Shown: in pieces, positions 47,721-61,020 of the stretch
How positions within the stretch are numbered: position 1 is the first letter of the stretch
Layout of the letters: the number at the start of each line of letters is the position of its first letter
DNA from: Chiridota heheva
Taxonomy: Eukaryota; Echinodermata; Holothuroidea; Apodida; Chiridotidae
Reading direction: 5' to 3'
Assembly (NCBI GenBank): GCA_020152595.1
Contig: JAIGNY010002010.1
Location: forward strand, 1,066,001 to 1,130,000
DNA: 64,000 bases
Notes under the pieces: model-generated
The model's database searches: none
The model's input: only the letters and a program-made list of their open reading frames with translations
Told to the model about the DNA's origin: nothing
Translations under genes and position numbers: made by a program

Positions 47721-50700
47721 TAGAATAATTCATCTGATTAATTTGAAGGCTTAAATACACAAGTTTTCTTACATTCTTTGCTAATTTTGCGTGTGACACT
47801 TACAATGTTTGTGTTGGTTATTGTGGGGCTAGCATGTAACCAGTTCACATTTATGTACAGGGCAGTTGAAATAGCAAACTATACATGGCCCCGGAGCATG
47901 GGCACTTATGAGGAAGAAACTTCGGGCTTAAAAAGTGGTGCAATTATATTTTCGTAAGCGCCTGGGGGATGTGACCACTTTTAAGGTTTTGATTGAACAG
48001 TGCCGTTATGTGAAGCTTCTTATACAATATCTTATATATAGAACATAAATCTCGTCTTGTTAGGTAGAGGGAAAAACTGTGTCGGTGCATGTGTTTGCTA
48101 CACAGAAGAAGATAAGATGGTTGTCAGTTTTCTTCAAGTAGATGTTTTGTTACATAGATACTGTTTTGTTACAACAATAAGGATACAAATTATACTGAAA
48201 ATGATCTTGCTGAAAGGAGTATGCTGTTTTGTTCAAATCACATGACATGTACGTTATGTAATTCAAAATGTCTTGTGTACCTTTTCCTTCTACGACGTCC
48301 CAAGTAGGTTTTTTCTTTTAAACAATATATTGACACGATTAAGAACAGTTGAGGTACAATTAAAAAATATTAAATTAGGAAATTAACAAAAAATAAAAAA
48401 TATGCAAAAATAAATATGTAAAGATACTCCTGCAGAATCATCATTTTGTCCAGAATAACGTCCCTTTCTGGACATTCAATTTTTTCTTCAATACCAATTT
48501 TGTGTTTTTTTGTTAAAATGATGAAATTTAATCATTTCACAGGCAATCTTGCAAAAACTGCCATTGGCAAAAAATTCAAAACCTGATATTTGTAAGTTTG
48601 CCATGGAATTAAACTCCGGCTAGAATTTTTGAACAGAAAAAATAATACCTGACATTTCAAACCATCTTGTGAATCTTCAAACAGAATCAATCTGTTATAG
48701 TTTGCCTGTGGTATCAATTCCATCTTATGAGGTATCACTATTTTCGAACTCAAGAGAAGAATTTCTACGCATCAGAAGTTGCCAGTCTTATGCTCAGAGA
48801 ACCTCTTGAGCAGAAGAACTAATATGTATAATCTACAGATTATGTCCTTGAAAGTGTTACAGAACTTTCACGCACTTGGGAATTTCATATTGAGTAAAGG
48901 GTTTACAGAACTTTCACACACTTGGGAATTTTATATTGAGTAAAGGGTTTCAACAAGATGAATAAAAAGTCAAAATTTGTTTCTGTTCCAGTTGAAGGTT
49001 ATTAACTTTTCTGCATTTGAATAACAAACAGAAAGGAGATGTTCTATATATTTAATTATGGTTATTAATTAAATGAACTGAATTACAAACATGAAGTAGA
49101 ATCTCCAAAACACTAGGTCCAAACTCAGGCATATTCACATGATAATATGGAAGTACTTGGAGGGATAACATATTTAAACGATTTAGTTTAGTGGCCCAAC
49201 AAGTTCATCTTCTAAAAAAGAAGACTTTTCAAAAACAAAACAGGTGCAGAAACTTTATCAATTACTAAAGTAGATATTCCACTTGAACTTCCCCTAAACC
49301 GAATAAGATTTTACAATGCTTTTTCTCTATTTCATCTTTCATATAAGACGGACCTACTTGATCAATAGAAAACAGGGACATCCATGCATAAAATATGCCA
49401 ACGCCAGACAAATTTTCATCTAATGGAGCTATAATAATTCATGGCCTAGAGTTTATCATCATTTCGATAGCCCTATCCACTTTTCCCAAACTTCCTTATC
49501 AACAAGAATAAAACATGTCCTTCGTGTACAGTAATTATCAAAGACTAGTTTATGGAGTAACTGTGTCTTAAAGCCAGCATCATGTAAATGGGTCTAAAAC
49601 AATCAAACAACTACTGTATGCGTAACAGTTTCACACGAAATCATTCTCTATGAACACATCCCCGCAATATTTCTACATCAATTCTCTCAATAAAAAATAG
49701 ATTGGTGACATTTACGAGAATCCATAAGAACCCAGCAATATTCCTTCGTGCTTTACATCAAATACAGCTTCAGGTCTAAACAAAAGGAAGCCGGTTCTGA
49801 TTTATACTTTGTTATTGTTCTCATCCAAGATAATCAATTTTACGACGATTCTGATTCTGGTTCATGAAAAGCTTTGATAGAAGATTACTGGGTTGAATCT
49901 CCGTAAATGTCAACACTTGTGTGTGACAACTGGACTATACTGAATTTGCATGAGAAAATAAAAATACATCACAAGTTTGAAGAATCGCTTGTCATATTTA
50001 TGATTAAGTATCATTCGTGAGGGCAATTAATATGCTGTAATAATCCTCAAGACCTTTGAAAGGAATTCATTTTGTAATTTACAGAAAAGCACTCAAAGAA
50101 ATCAATCACCTTATCACCTTCAATGAAATTGGAGAAATTTGCCACTTTTTTTTGTAGGTTTTTTTTTTTTTTTTTTGGTGCTATTTTTACCTTCTTTTTT
50201 TGGTCATTTTACTTATTTACTTTCTTCATTTCAATCTTATGAGATAAATTTGAAAAAAATGGGCATGAACAAACAGCTGAACATTGTAAGAATAATCATC
50301 TCTCTCAGTTCAATGCATTGAAGGTATACGCAGATGAAAGAGCATTAAATTCGGAGCAAAACAGTCTTTATAAGATCAAACATCAATGTTTCTTTAAAAT
50401 TTCACCATTTGCAAAAGTGATGACTTGTAAACAGGACTACAGACAAAATTCTTTGAGGTAATTCTTTATAATTTTGGCCCAAATTTCAAATATCAAATGT
50501 TCTCAAATGGCATTCTACTGTTAAATCTAGGTCACCGTTATAATAATATCCAATTTCCTCTTCACTGTAGTCAACTTCTCCCATTCAAAATATTTTGGGG
50601 AAGGACTCAATTCACAATAAGTTTAACGAGCAATTTTCTAGCTGTTCCATTCTGAGGTCAATAAATGTTGTACAACTTTTGCTAGTTAGGTATCTAAGTT

Positions 50701-51130
50701 TTAAAATGCTGCAAAATGGAAAATTTGTAACAGATTTTCATGAGACTTTTTATGCTGTTTTCATGGTTTTCAATTTATTTGACACCATTTAAAAACTCAT
50801 TTTGTTGCTATCTGTCCATATACCTTTAAATACACGCCACCTCACGCAGAAGCTCCGCCTCCACACTGATTGAGATGAAGTGTCAATTTCATCTCCTAAA
50901 AATAAATAAGGCTGTGTTCCACTTTATCTCCAGATCATGATCACTGACGATAACGATGATTGTGGACAATACAAAAGTCACCTGTTCTCACTTGTGTGCA
51001 AGCCTGCGTTCAAACCCGCTGTAGGCATAGGTGAATCAAAGTCTAAAAATGAGTCCCTGGGGTGGGTCATTACAAAATGTAACAGAGTAGGCTAACTGTT
51101 CATGTGAAAAACAAACAGGTTATGACAGGA

Positions 51131-51663
51131 TATTGTTTGTTTGTTTGTTTGACGAGGGCTTAACGGCACCAAGACAACGAAGGTCAAATTGTGCCTGAGA
51201 GGTCAGATCATTCTAGAGGTAGAAAGGAAAGGAAACAGGGGAGAATGAGAGAAATTCGAGAACAAAAGGTCAGAAAGCTGTGATTGAGAGGAGAGGTGCA
51301 TGGTTGAAACAAAAACAAAGTAGAATGGGGGTGGAAGAGGAGAATTAAATATGGTTGTAGAGGGTCAAATATGGTTGTAGAGGGAGGCATGATGAAGGAA
51401 GGAGATAATTTGATCCGCAGGATTTTTCTGGAAGAACTTAGCAATTGAGTTGTGGGGAGCGAGGAAAGCTCTGGGAAGATTGTACAAGGGGCAAGCAAGG
51501 AGAACGTGATGGATTGTGAGGGTGCTATGGCAATTGTTGCAGAGGGGTTGGGGGAGCTAATAAGGAGGTGGGAGTGAGTGAGGTGGGTGTGACCAATTCT
51601 AAGACGGGTAATATAAACGTTGTTGATACGAGAGAGGTTGTTGATGGTGGATTTGATCAGATA
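51131..51663 (-). mobile_element. Truncated LINE 3' end
   Basis: The (TTTG)n tail at 51137-51152 is followed by the same sequence as at 1771 (AACGGCACCAAGACAACGAA, GGTCAAATTGTGCCTGAGAG). On the minus strand it encodes ITRLRIGHTHLTHSHLLISS and, in another frame, the Cys/His segment. It is cut abruptly at 51663 before the RNase H domain. A 20-bp direct repeat (GTCAAATATGGTTGTAGAGG) lies at about 51343-51382. Confidence 0.82.
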
Positions 51664-53066
51664 TTGCAAAACTAATGTGATCGCAGAACAATGACCTGCA
51701 TTCACACACATTTCTTGAGTATCTCATTAGTGAAGCTCCAGATTATGATCCTGACTGCAAATCAGATCCAGTGAGTGTTCTCACAGCAAAACTATCTGCG
51801 GATCTCATTTCCTGCAGTAGAGGTCTGATCGCGTGCTCGTACTCAAGTGGAAACACTACCTTAGAACAGCGCCAAAATTTAATTTCATAGCCAGCTTCAG
51901 CCTTCAATAAATTAGGTAATTAATTTGTAATTTGAGCACCTCTCATTCAAAATCTTTGAGAAGGGAAGATATTACTGTCATTATCTGGGGAGAAAAAAAT
52001 CTGTGGCTGTTTGGATTGAATTGGTTCAATGAGGAAATTCAACTAACAAGTGTCCTGCCATGTTTTGCAATGAGTTATTATAATCCATGGTAATTACAAA
52101 CTCAAATTTCCATAAACGTTTTCAAGTTTAAAACAAATCAAATGTCTGCAATAAACCCAGATTTAAGTCATTTCAATCTGAAAGATAGTAAAATGATCCA
52201 ATCTTGACAGATTCATTACTTGCAAGCATTCACTATCTCAAGAGGGAGTTAAGAAAAGACAATGATTTACTGCTGCACTCCGCATAATTCATCAACATAA
52301 TACAAAAAATCATCACAGAAGATCTGAACAAAAACTAGAAATTCTACCATCTTGTTCCTTCTTAAATGGACAACTCCTATTTTACATTTATACGGTGTCT
52401 TACACAGCAAATGTACAGCACGTTATTAAAAAAGCACTGAAGGATTTGGGCGCAACTACTTCAAATTCTTTTAACTTGCTGCTCTACAATGACGACATAT
52501 TACATTTAGCGTTTGAGCTGAAACGAATATAAAGATTGTGTATCACGAGATACCTGGAGACATGACTGACATGAAATAGTCCTTCCACATATTCATTCAA
52601 CAGCTGCAGCAAAGCCAAAATTTGCTGAAAATAATCTGATCATCTGCCAGAATTCTGTCACTCACACTGGACTAAGAGTACAAATTCTTAAGTCTGCGCA
52701 TAAAACATTGATGAGGCTCACGTACTCATCAACTATTTCCCAATTGAGTAATTTTCGCTTCGTGCCATGATGTGTCTGGTCAAAACGAAATTGACCAGAG
52801 ACAATTTATTTCAATAAGTATCAAATCACCTCCCCTCCCCCACCCCAAAATCTGAAAAGTAATTTCAGATTTGTAATTTATTTTTCATTGATATAAAATA
52901 AGCCTTCCCCATGGGTCCAATCCACAAAAGTGATTAAGATTTGTAATTTATATCAATTGCAGAATCTGATTGCAGAATCCTTCATTTTTGCCCAAATAAC
53001 CAACTATTTGGTATAATATTCAGTGCATTTAACACACAAGAATGCATGAGCCAATCAACACCGGTA

Positions 53067-53240
53067 CTCGGCTTGTGCCCAGGGTGTTTTGACAGACCCG
53101 TTCTGCTTAGTTAAGGTTTAAGACCAGGCTAATCTATACATGTAAAAAGGACAACCTGGCTCGGCTTGTGCCCAGGGTGTTTTGACCAAACCATTCTGCT
53201 AAGTTAGGTTTGACACCAGGCTAATCTATACATGTAAAAG
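53067..53240. repeat. 93-bp tandem duplication
   Basis: Two units sharing CTCGGCTTGTGCCCAGGGTG, TTTTGAC, GTTCTGCT and AGGCTAATCTATACATGTAA; the second is slightly shorter. They differ at about ten bases, so the duplication is not recent. Confidence 0.9.
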
Positions 53241-53544
53241 ATATATGGACAAGCAGCAACAACTTGAGCTTGAGTAAAAGAAACCATAAAACTCACAAAA
53301 TCCTTTATCAAAATCAGTTGAAAATTGACCATTATACAGAAATTTACAGCCATACTGTAATAAATTATGCAAAATTTACAAAGAGAAAAGCTATTTATTC
53401 CCTTCTGTTTACTTATTGTTTTTTTTTTTTTTCCTCACCAATTTTAAACATTTGAATGCAAGCATTCATCATACCCTCAACGTAATTTTAGTGGGAGAAA
53501 ACAATCGGATAATTTACAGTGACTTAAATTTTGAACAGAAATTT

Positions 53545-54212
53545 AAAAGTTCAGAGGTCAAGCAAGTCCATGTTTAAAGGATTAGTTCAGGGGTCAAGGA
53601 AGCCCATCTTACAGGATTAGTTCAGGGGTCAAGCAAGTCTATCTTAAAGGATTAGTTCAGGGGTCAAGCAAGCCCATCTTACAGGATTAGTTCAGGGGTC
53701 AAGCAAGTCCATCTTTGAGGATTAGTTTAGGGGTCAAGCAAGTCCATGTTAAAGATTTAGTTCAGGGGTCAAGCAAGTCCATGTTAAAGGATTAGTTCAA
53801 GGGTCTAGCAAGCCCATTTTACAGGATTAGTTCAAGGGTCAAGCAAGCTCATCTTAAAGGATTAGTTCAGGGGTCAAGCAAGTCCATGTTAAAGAATTAG
53901 TTCAGGGGTCAAGCAAGTCCATGTTAAAGGATTACTTCAGGGGTCAAGCAAGTCCATGTTAAAGGATTACTTCAGGGGTCAAGCAAGCCTATCTTACAGG
54001 ATTAGTTTAGGGGTCAAGCTAGTCCATCTTAAAGGATTAGTCCAGGGGTCAAGCAAGTCCATCTTAAAGAATTAGTTCAGGGGTCAAGCAAGTCCATCTT
54101 GAAGAATTAGTTCAGGGGTCAAGCAGTCCATCTTAAAGGTTAAGTTTAGGGGTCAAGCAAGTCTACCTTAAAGGATTAGTTCAGGGGTCAAGCAAGTCCA
54201 TGTTATATGAGA
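53545..54212. repeat. 35-bp minisatellite made of a MITE terminal repeat, about 19 units
   Basis: The unit contains AAAGGATTAGTTCAGGGGTC and AAGCAAGTCCATCTT. This is the left terminal inverted repeat of the MITE that directly follows (54169-54729); the last unit of the array is the terminal repeat itself. Units vary between CATCTTAAAGG, CATGTTAAAGG and CATCTTACAGG. Confidence 0.93.
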
Positions 54213-54729
54213 CTACTTCAAACGAAACAAAATGGTGAAGAAAGCATCCAAAAATCTTATTCCATTAAGGAGATATCCAAGTTTAACGTTTGGTATCATT
54301 TCTGTAGAAACGACTGAAATCAGACAAGTTGTGACCGTCACAGCCTCAGATTCCTTAGTCTTGATTTATTCTATCATATTTTGTTCTGTGATTTTGTGGC
54401 TCAAAAACCATTGGATATGTCAGGAAAGTGGTAAAACAGAATAGAGAAAGGGTAATTAGAATTTACCACCTGAACAAAGTTTTAGGGGAAATAATTCAAA
54501 TAGTAAAAAAGTTAAATACATTAACATGGGTTAAGAATGTGAAGATAAGGGCACCAACCTTCAACAGTAGACTTATTACATCAGTCATTTCTACAAGGTG
54601 AGACAGAAGTTTCAACTTCCAAATCTCACTTAATGGAATAAGATATTGAAGCAGTTTCTTCACCGTTTTATTTCCTTTGAGGTCTTCTTTCATACGAGGA
54701 ACTTGCTTCACCACTGAACTAATCCTTTA
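54169..54729. mobile_element. MITE with terminal inverted repeats, copy B (561 bp)
   Basis: The left end TTAAAGGATTAGTTCAG and the reverse-complemented right end are identical for 17 bases, then continue with few changes (GGGGTCAAGCAAGTCC against TGGTGAAGCAAGTTCC). The interior is collinear with copy A at 10575-11132. No coding capacity. An open frame beginning at 54232 reads through the interior only. Confidence 0.82.
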
Positions 54730-56966
54730 ATCATTCCCTAAGTAATATGCAGGTCTTACTGCATTTGGAATAAGTTACATATAAATATTCCTTGGAGGCT
54801 CCATTAGAGGCAGAAGTTGCATATACTGTATCTGTTTCAGATCTAGTTCAAAACAAGAACAAGTTCAAGTATTTGATTCCTGATACACTGTCCTGAATAA
54901 TCCATCTGAGGGGAATTGAGAGGAAAATTTCACAAGGTACTTCGAAATTAAAATTTTAGTTAACTTTCCTAAACTAATATGCCCTGCAAATGAACTTGTG
55001 CGCATAGCTTGCTTTGGTGATGTTCTGCATAAATTTGAACCAGCTGGGACAAGATGGAAACTTGTTCACTTTTTACAGTTTGGAAGTAAATTCCTTCTGA
55101 TTGTTTTTAAATTTCCGTGTAACATTTTTAATACAATTTTTTTTGTTAGAATATATCTAACAAGATCAATGCTATGGTAGTTATTCTATTCTGTACAAAG
55201 CATGCATCATTTCAAAATTGATTCATTCTTATTTTTCTGATAAAATTCCCCCATATCTCCTATTGTCTGATAAAACTCCTATTCACTTGAATGATAATAA
55301 ATTAAACTTCATGATAATAAATCAAACCGTTAACATTTTCATTTTTTTAACATATAGGAAACTTCATAACAGCTGCTTCAAAATCTCTATGCTTAAAGCA
55401 CACTTCAGATATCCTTATTTCTTAACCCTATGCTCAACGTCCAGAATTTAAATATCCTTTTTGACAACTTAAGTGATTGATAGAATAAAATTATGAACAA
55501 AATATACCTCCTACCTGAACCCGCCCTTCAGAACTGCTTTTTGATTTTTTTTTTCCCTTGCAAATCCCACCATATGTCTAATCACGTCTTTACTTGCCTC
55601 ATCATCTATCAACCTATTAACTCACTCCTTGCCTGTCGCAAAGGCTCCTTAGACTCCCCACTCATTCCTTTCCCACACCCATACCATCCCCAGCTAATCT
55701 TGTCCCTCACCCACCTCTTGTTTAATAATCTATCCACCATTGTCATATCTCTGTATCCTTTTTATCTCCTGCTAGCCCAGCACCCTACCTACCTTACCCT
55801 TTGCCTAATCTTCTCCCTGCCATGAACTTACTCTTTTATTATCCCCAGTCCATTTCTGTTTTTCCCTACAATGACTGGCTCTGCTTCTTTCTCCCATTGC
55901 CAACTGCCTACCTGTCTTCCAATACTCCAAATATGTTCACTCTCTGACAATTCACATTACTGCTTAAGTCTAGTGGATATGATACCTATTAACAGATACA
56001 CATGCATAAATGTCTATTTTTTTAGAGCAATTCTACTTTTAAGTAATATCAAACAAGAAAAGGAGATATGTCTTCATCTGAAAAACTATTACAACACAAA
56101 GAAAAACAATGTATCAACCTTGATATAGTCAAGACTAAAACCAACGACAAAACAGAATCTTTCAATTTTAAAACAAAATAAAAAAGAAGAGGGGGCCCAA
56201 AGGAGTTATTCACCTTCACAATAAACACTTAGAATACACAAAAAAGATACAATCCAGTGGCTCAAATCAACAAAAATTATCCTCACAAATATCTGTAAAT
56301 ATTCCTTCAACAAATGACAAATTCATCCCAAATATGAAATAACTATACACAGCAAATGCTCCAAGTATTCCTCAGCTCACAAATTTCCTTCCTTCAAGAA
56401 ACAAAAAAAACCGACGCTCGCACAAAATAGTTTTTAACTTTACTTTAAAATACCTCCGACTAGTTCCCTGATCGAATAGTTAATGAATGAATAGTATGCC
56501 TCATTTCAATATGGCAATATTAACTTACAAAGTAATTCCTGTGCAAGACGGACGGCTTGCGGTGCTCAGGAACATGTAATTAAAGCAGTGTTCATCTGGG
56601 CAGAGCAGCTGCAATACAACTGTATAATGAACAGCCAACTTTTGAAGCAAAAAACAAGCGAGTTGGGTTTTAGAAGATGTGATTGAAATGACATCTCGAA
56701 ATATGAGCTACTGGTCTATAATAATAACGGCAGCAATTTATTACTGCTTAAGGTGATATTGATTTAATTGGGTCAAATGTCATATTTAATATAATTCATA
56801 CAGTAAAAGCAATATTGTCTTTTTGTAATTTGTCAGATTTTTTGGGGGGAAATTATGATTTTGTAATAGATTTGAAGGCATAAAATCCTGTTTTGTGATA
56901 AAGCATTGTTTTTTTTTGTTTTTTTTCCCCTTCAAATTTGTGTGCTTTCCTCTGGGGGAGGACTTA

Positions 56967-57169
56967 GGCCTGTAGCCAGCATGGGGCATGGGAGGAGAGG
57001 GTCGTTGCCCTACTATATGAAATTAAAGGGAGAAAAGTATATCAAGGGAATATGGGACTCTACACCTAAATGTCATCACTGTTGTGAAGCTTTGTGGCCC
57101 TTCCTCCCCTTCCTCCCCCTCCCCACCCCCACCTACCCACCCACTTGAGAAAATTCCTAGTTACAGGCC
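56967..57169. mobile_element. ~200-bp element with short terminal inverted repeats
   Basis: The left end is GGCCTGTAGCCAGC and the right end reverse-complemented is GGCCTGTAACTAGG. These resemble the ends of the element at 17656-17915 (CAGGCCCGTAGCCAGG). The interior has a CT-rich run (57098-57140). Membership of the same family is inferred from the ends only. Confidence 0.45.
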
Positions 57170-57949
57170 ATAAAAACATGCTGTTCAAAGCTTGGAGGAG
57201 GATGCTCCTGAACCTATGAAGACTCTCTATTAACAAACACCTTCAAGGCATTACAGCAATGAACTGGGTCAAGCAACTTATGGCCCTAATCACAGGCAAT
57301 GAATAATTGCTACAAAAGCAACCTCTCTTCCTTGAAGCTACAAAACGTTTTGCTGGATGCTTTACATTTGCAACCGGGTTACATAAATGGATGGTACAAG
57401 GCTCATGATTAATAACTACTAGGCTCGTAATTTATAACAACACGGTTCATGTTTACCTGCAGGGTGTATAGATCTCATGTTTACTTCTATATTAGACTTT
57501 AGACATTACTAAAGAGACACAACAGCATCGCTAAGGCTTTGAATGATGCTGAAACATAATGCAAATTGCTTAAAGTTCAAAAGAGTAAGTTACAGGAAGG
57601 ATATGAACACAGCTACATAGATTAACATCGCTTTTACATTAATAGCTGTGGGTTTTCACAGAAGTAGTTGTAACGAAGGCAGCCATCACCCTCTGGTAGA
57701 GTTGGATTACATTTATTCCCAAAAACCTCATTATTTCAACACAATTTTGAACACTATTTTAGCCCTTTATTCTTCCTTGCAAACAATATCATAAAGCAGG
57801 TTTTATGGTTCCAACAGATCATAGAAATAATACTTGATCCATAAAATATTCTGGAAAATGTTATCCATTGAATGTACAGGATAAGATGTGTACTTGATTT
57901 CACTATAACAGTCATACTGTGATCACTTGCAGATGGGACATTCATATCC

Positions 57950-58140
57950 AGAATATTGAAATTTGAATATTAATATTCAAACCAATGAATATTAATACAC
58001 TGTGTGTTGTGCTTCAGAAGAATTGAATATTGAGTATTTTAATAGTGAAAATTCATAATCATTGAATATTCATGTTGTTCAATTCATACTGAATGAATAT
58101 TCATGTTGGTTGAATATAGAAACACAGTGCGTTGTGCTTC
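57950..58140. repeat. Palindrome-rich segment with 30-bp direct repeats
   Basis: Several copies of GAATATTCAT or GAATATTAATATTCAA, and two direct copies of a sequence containing GTTGTGCTTCAGA, at about 57995-58022 and 58120-58147. Confidence 0.7.
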
Positions 58141-58810
58141 AGAGGTAATAACAATAAATAAAAAATACCTTTAGCAGACTTATTTTAGACAGATGGCATA
58201 ATACATGATAGCAATTAATACACAACAGCTGTTTCAAGACAAAAATTTACAGAATTTTCCCCCCAAAACAGTGTGACAAATTAGCAATATACAACACAGA
58301 ATTTTGTCCAATGTTTTATAATTCATATCTAACAACTTGTCAGAATTGCATATTGTATCACCATCGATGTACATGTACAACCATGGATAATTGCATTCCC
58401 TGACATGAATGCTAGCCCAATGCATGAAACATTGAAGATAACTAATAACATCATAACATCCTGACATACATGATTATGATGCATGGAAGACTTCCTCTAG
58501 TGGTTTTCCTGTGTTACGGGAATATCAAAGGGTTCTATAAACTTTAGCATCAACTGTTTATTTGAACTAAAAATCCTGTTTATATTTAGTGAAAAGGAAC
58601 GGTGCCAAAAGATAAAATGTGATTAAAAAATCGATATGTAATTTTAACCTTACAAATCCACTTTGATGGCGGCATCTTAGGAATACTTTTGCAAAAAAAT
58701 ATAAAAAAACACTGGTAGTTGTAATGGATATGCATGACTCTGTTTTGACAGCACTGAAGGAAAATAATGTATGTCTTTTTATATAATGGAGGACAATCAA
58801 AGGTACTAAA

Positions 58811-58836
58811 TGTGTGTGTGTGTGTGTGTGTGTGTG
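58811..58836. repeat. (TG)13 microsatellite
   Basis: An uninterrupted TG run followed by GGAGAGGGGG. Confidence 0.95.
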
Positions 58837-59437
58837 GGAGAGGGGGTATTATTTCAAACATACATTTCTAGCATGTTTTTCTTTAGAAATGACTATTATC
58901 TGACTAGATGTGATGTCACAGACTCACATTCCTCCACAAAGTTTAAATGTATTTTATTGAAATATTTTGATAGAGTTAACTGTGAATTATCAGCCCTACA
59001 AAGTTCTGTTTAAAAAAAAAAAAATCAATTGCAATGGTTTCATGAATTTACATTTTGCACACACATAGCTCAGAGTGGTAAAAAAAGATGGAAAAAATGG
59101 ATGGCCAAGAAAAATTCAATTTGATAAATATTTTAACAAATGATTTTTTAATGAAAAGTCATAAATATGTCCATAGTAGTTCTTAACAATCTCCAAAAGA
59201 TTGTTAATTTATCAAAGGTCTATAACGTCCAGACTGGAGTATTTATGTCAAGAAACCCACTACTGTTTTATTGACCAGTTGTAGACCCTTGATGGAGACA
59301 CAAGGTCTCAAACCCATACTTATTTCCGTTGCATTGTATTGTCTTCACCCTTTTGTTGTTATGTAAATATTACGAGAAGATGGAAAAATAAATTGAATTG
59401 AATTGAAATAATGCTACATTGGAAAGCTGAACCTTTT

Positions 59438-59449
59438 ATAGTTCTGCAC
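59438..59449. repeat. SINE target-site duplication, left copy
   Basis: ATAGTTCTGCAC, identical to 59721-59732. Confidence 0.9.
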
Positions 59450-59720
59450 GACGACGACAACGAGTGGACACACAATAACAATGACGGGGTTGTCGCCTGC
59501 GTATTCGGTTATGATAGTAACAATGCTATCACGAAACACTTAATACAACCCTGACGAGAACACAGGTACGACGTACAGACAGACATAACATCGACAACCA
59601 AGTCAATGTCCACGGCCTTTGATAACCAGTTGTGGTACACTGGCGTGTCTACCCAACCCAGGTTTGAACCTAGGGCCTCGTGGTCTGTAGACATGTATGA
59701 TAACCGCTACACCACAAGTA
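59450..59720 (-). mobile_element. Full-length tRNA-derived SINE with 12-bp target duplication
   Basis: On the minus strand the element opens with a tRNA-like head of about 72 bp: GTGGTGTAGCGGTTATCA carries the A-box and TAGGTTCAAACCTGG the B-box and T-arm, closest to Val/Asp-type tRNAs by eye. A body of about 200 bp follows, ending in a short (GTC)n tail. It is bounded by perfect direct repeats ATAGTTCTGCAC at 59438-59449 and 59721-59732. Open frames inside it (for example 59606-59848 on the plus strand) are not genes. No intact tRNA cloverleaf was confirmed. Confidence 0.88.
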
Positions 59721-59732
59721 ATAGTTCTGCAC
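59721..59732. repeat. SINE target-site duplication, right copy
   Basis: ATAGTTCTGCAC, identical to 59438-59449. Confidence 0.9.
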
Positions 59733-60259
59733 TGAATTCTCTGTCATATGTATACAATTGGTCTGAACAAACAAACAAACAGCACTACGCATATGTCAAC
59801 AACAAAGCAGTGAGTCAGAAAATAATCTCATACTTTTCCAATTCCTAATGAAGTAGCTGCATTCAATTTTCTACAAAAATGCTTATTTGTATTAGCAATC
59901 TATTAACATATTCTGTATGTCAATATCTTTGCTAGTAAATTGCCAACGGTCCAAAGCCTTGACTATTTGATATTCAAAATATTATGCTCCTACGCGAGGA
60001 CAGGAAGTCTAGAGTAGCAGTTACTCATCAAGAGCAATATAGCTCCATGACCATTCTTTCATTGGCTCTAATTTCTCAGGCTGAGGGTCAAATTAGCATC
60101 AAATAAGATACCAACTGATTCAGTAATTGTGAGTTTTATACAGATGAAACTCATATATCAGGATAGGGTTACACATGTTGAATATTATCAGATATTCAAA
60201 CAGTATAATGATAGTGTAATGGATAGAAGATGGTACGTCAGGTTAAGAATGTACAAATT

Positions 60260-60330
60260 TTGGTTGGTTGGTAGTGATTAACGGCACCACAAAAGTGATG
60301 GTCAAATTGTATCACAGATGTTAAATTTTA
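60260..60330 (-). mobile_element. Short LINE 3'-tail fragment
   Basis: The plus strand reads TTGGTTGGTTGG, then GTGATTAACGGCACCACAAA and GATGGTCAAATTGTAT, matching the tails of the other LINE ends, with (TTGG)n in place of (TTTG)n. Only the last 60-70 bp is recognisable. Confidence 0.5.
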
Positions 60331-61020
60331 GTCAGGTGTTGATGTGATGTGGAAGAGTGTTGAGGGTGACGAAGGAAGAGTCTATGATATTGATTTTGAG
60401 TGACATGATTCCTGGCTTACATTGTAATTACGATGCTGCATGACAACCATAATACTGAAAAATAGCGACGCCCAGGATGCTAAATCTGGGGTGTTAAAAC
60501 GACTTAAATAATGGTATTGACTAGACTAGACAATTACTGGTATCGATGGTAACAATACCCAAATATTTCTTCTTTGTTCAAGTCATTTTTCATAAACACA
60601 GAGCTTACTTCAGGACCCAAGAGGTCTTGTATGTAAATAACAGTGAGCAAGTCGGTCTGTATTTGTACTTTTATCTTTTCAAAAAAGTTTTGAAATAATT
60701 TTGACCGTCTTGCTTTCTCGTTATATTAATTTAGCTGTCTGACCATTCCTTTCAAAACCACCTGACCAAATATTGATTACTTTCAACTGCCCTGTCCTCT
60801 GTCAAATATCAACTCATGATTAATACTTCATTTGTTTCTAGTTTTCATTATCATGAGATGAATCAAAACAATAATCAAGTCAGAGGCATACAATTTCCTG
60901 TTTTTTGCTATGGAGATACATATTTTATAGTGCTAGGTGCTTTGTTCAGCAACTAATATCCAAAACAACATTGTATATATATATGATATATCTTTTTCTT
61001 TGAAACACAGAGGGGGATTA

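Noticed and set aside
50846..50895. Possible upstream RhoGEF exon (minus strand, TTATTTTTAG acceptor, GTGAGG donor, DEIDTSSQSVWRRSFC)
   Set aside because: It ends in phase 0, but the 40113-40202 exon needs a partner that leaves two bases; without an intervening exon it cannot join, and the peptide is not recognised.
51759..51800. Possible micro-exon on the minus strand (EMRSADSFA) between CTGCAG and GTGAGA
   Set aside because: Only 27 bp, with no phase partner and no family match.
59606..59848. Plus-strand open frame of 80 codons and an apparent tRNA
   Set aside because: It lies in a SINE; the tRNA-like head has A- and B-boxes but I could not fold a complete cloverleaf.
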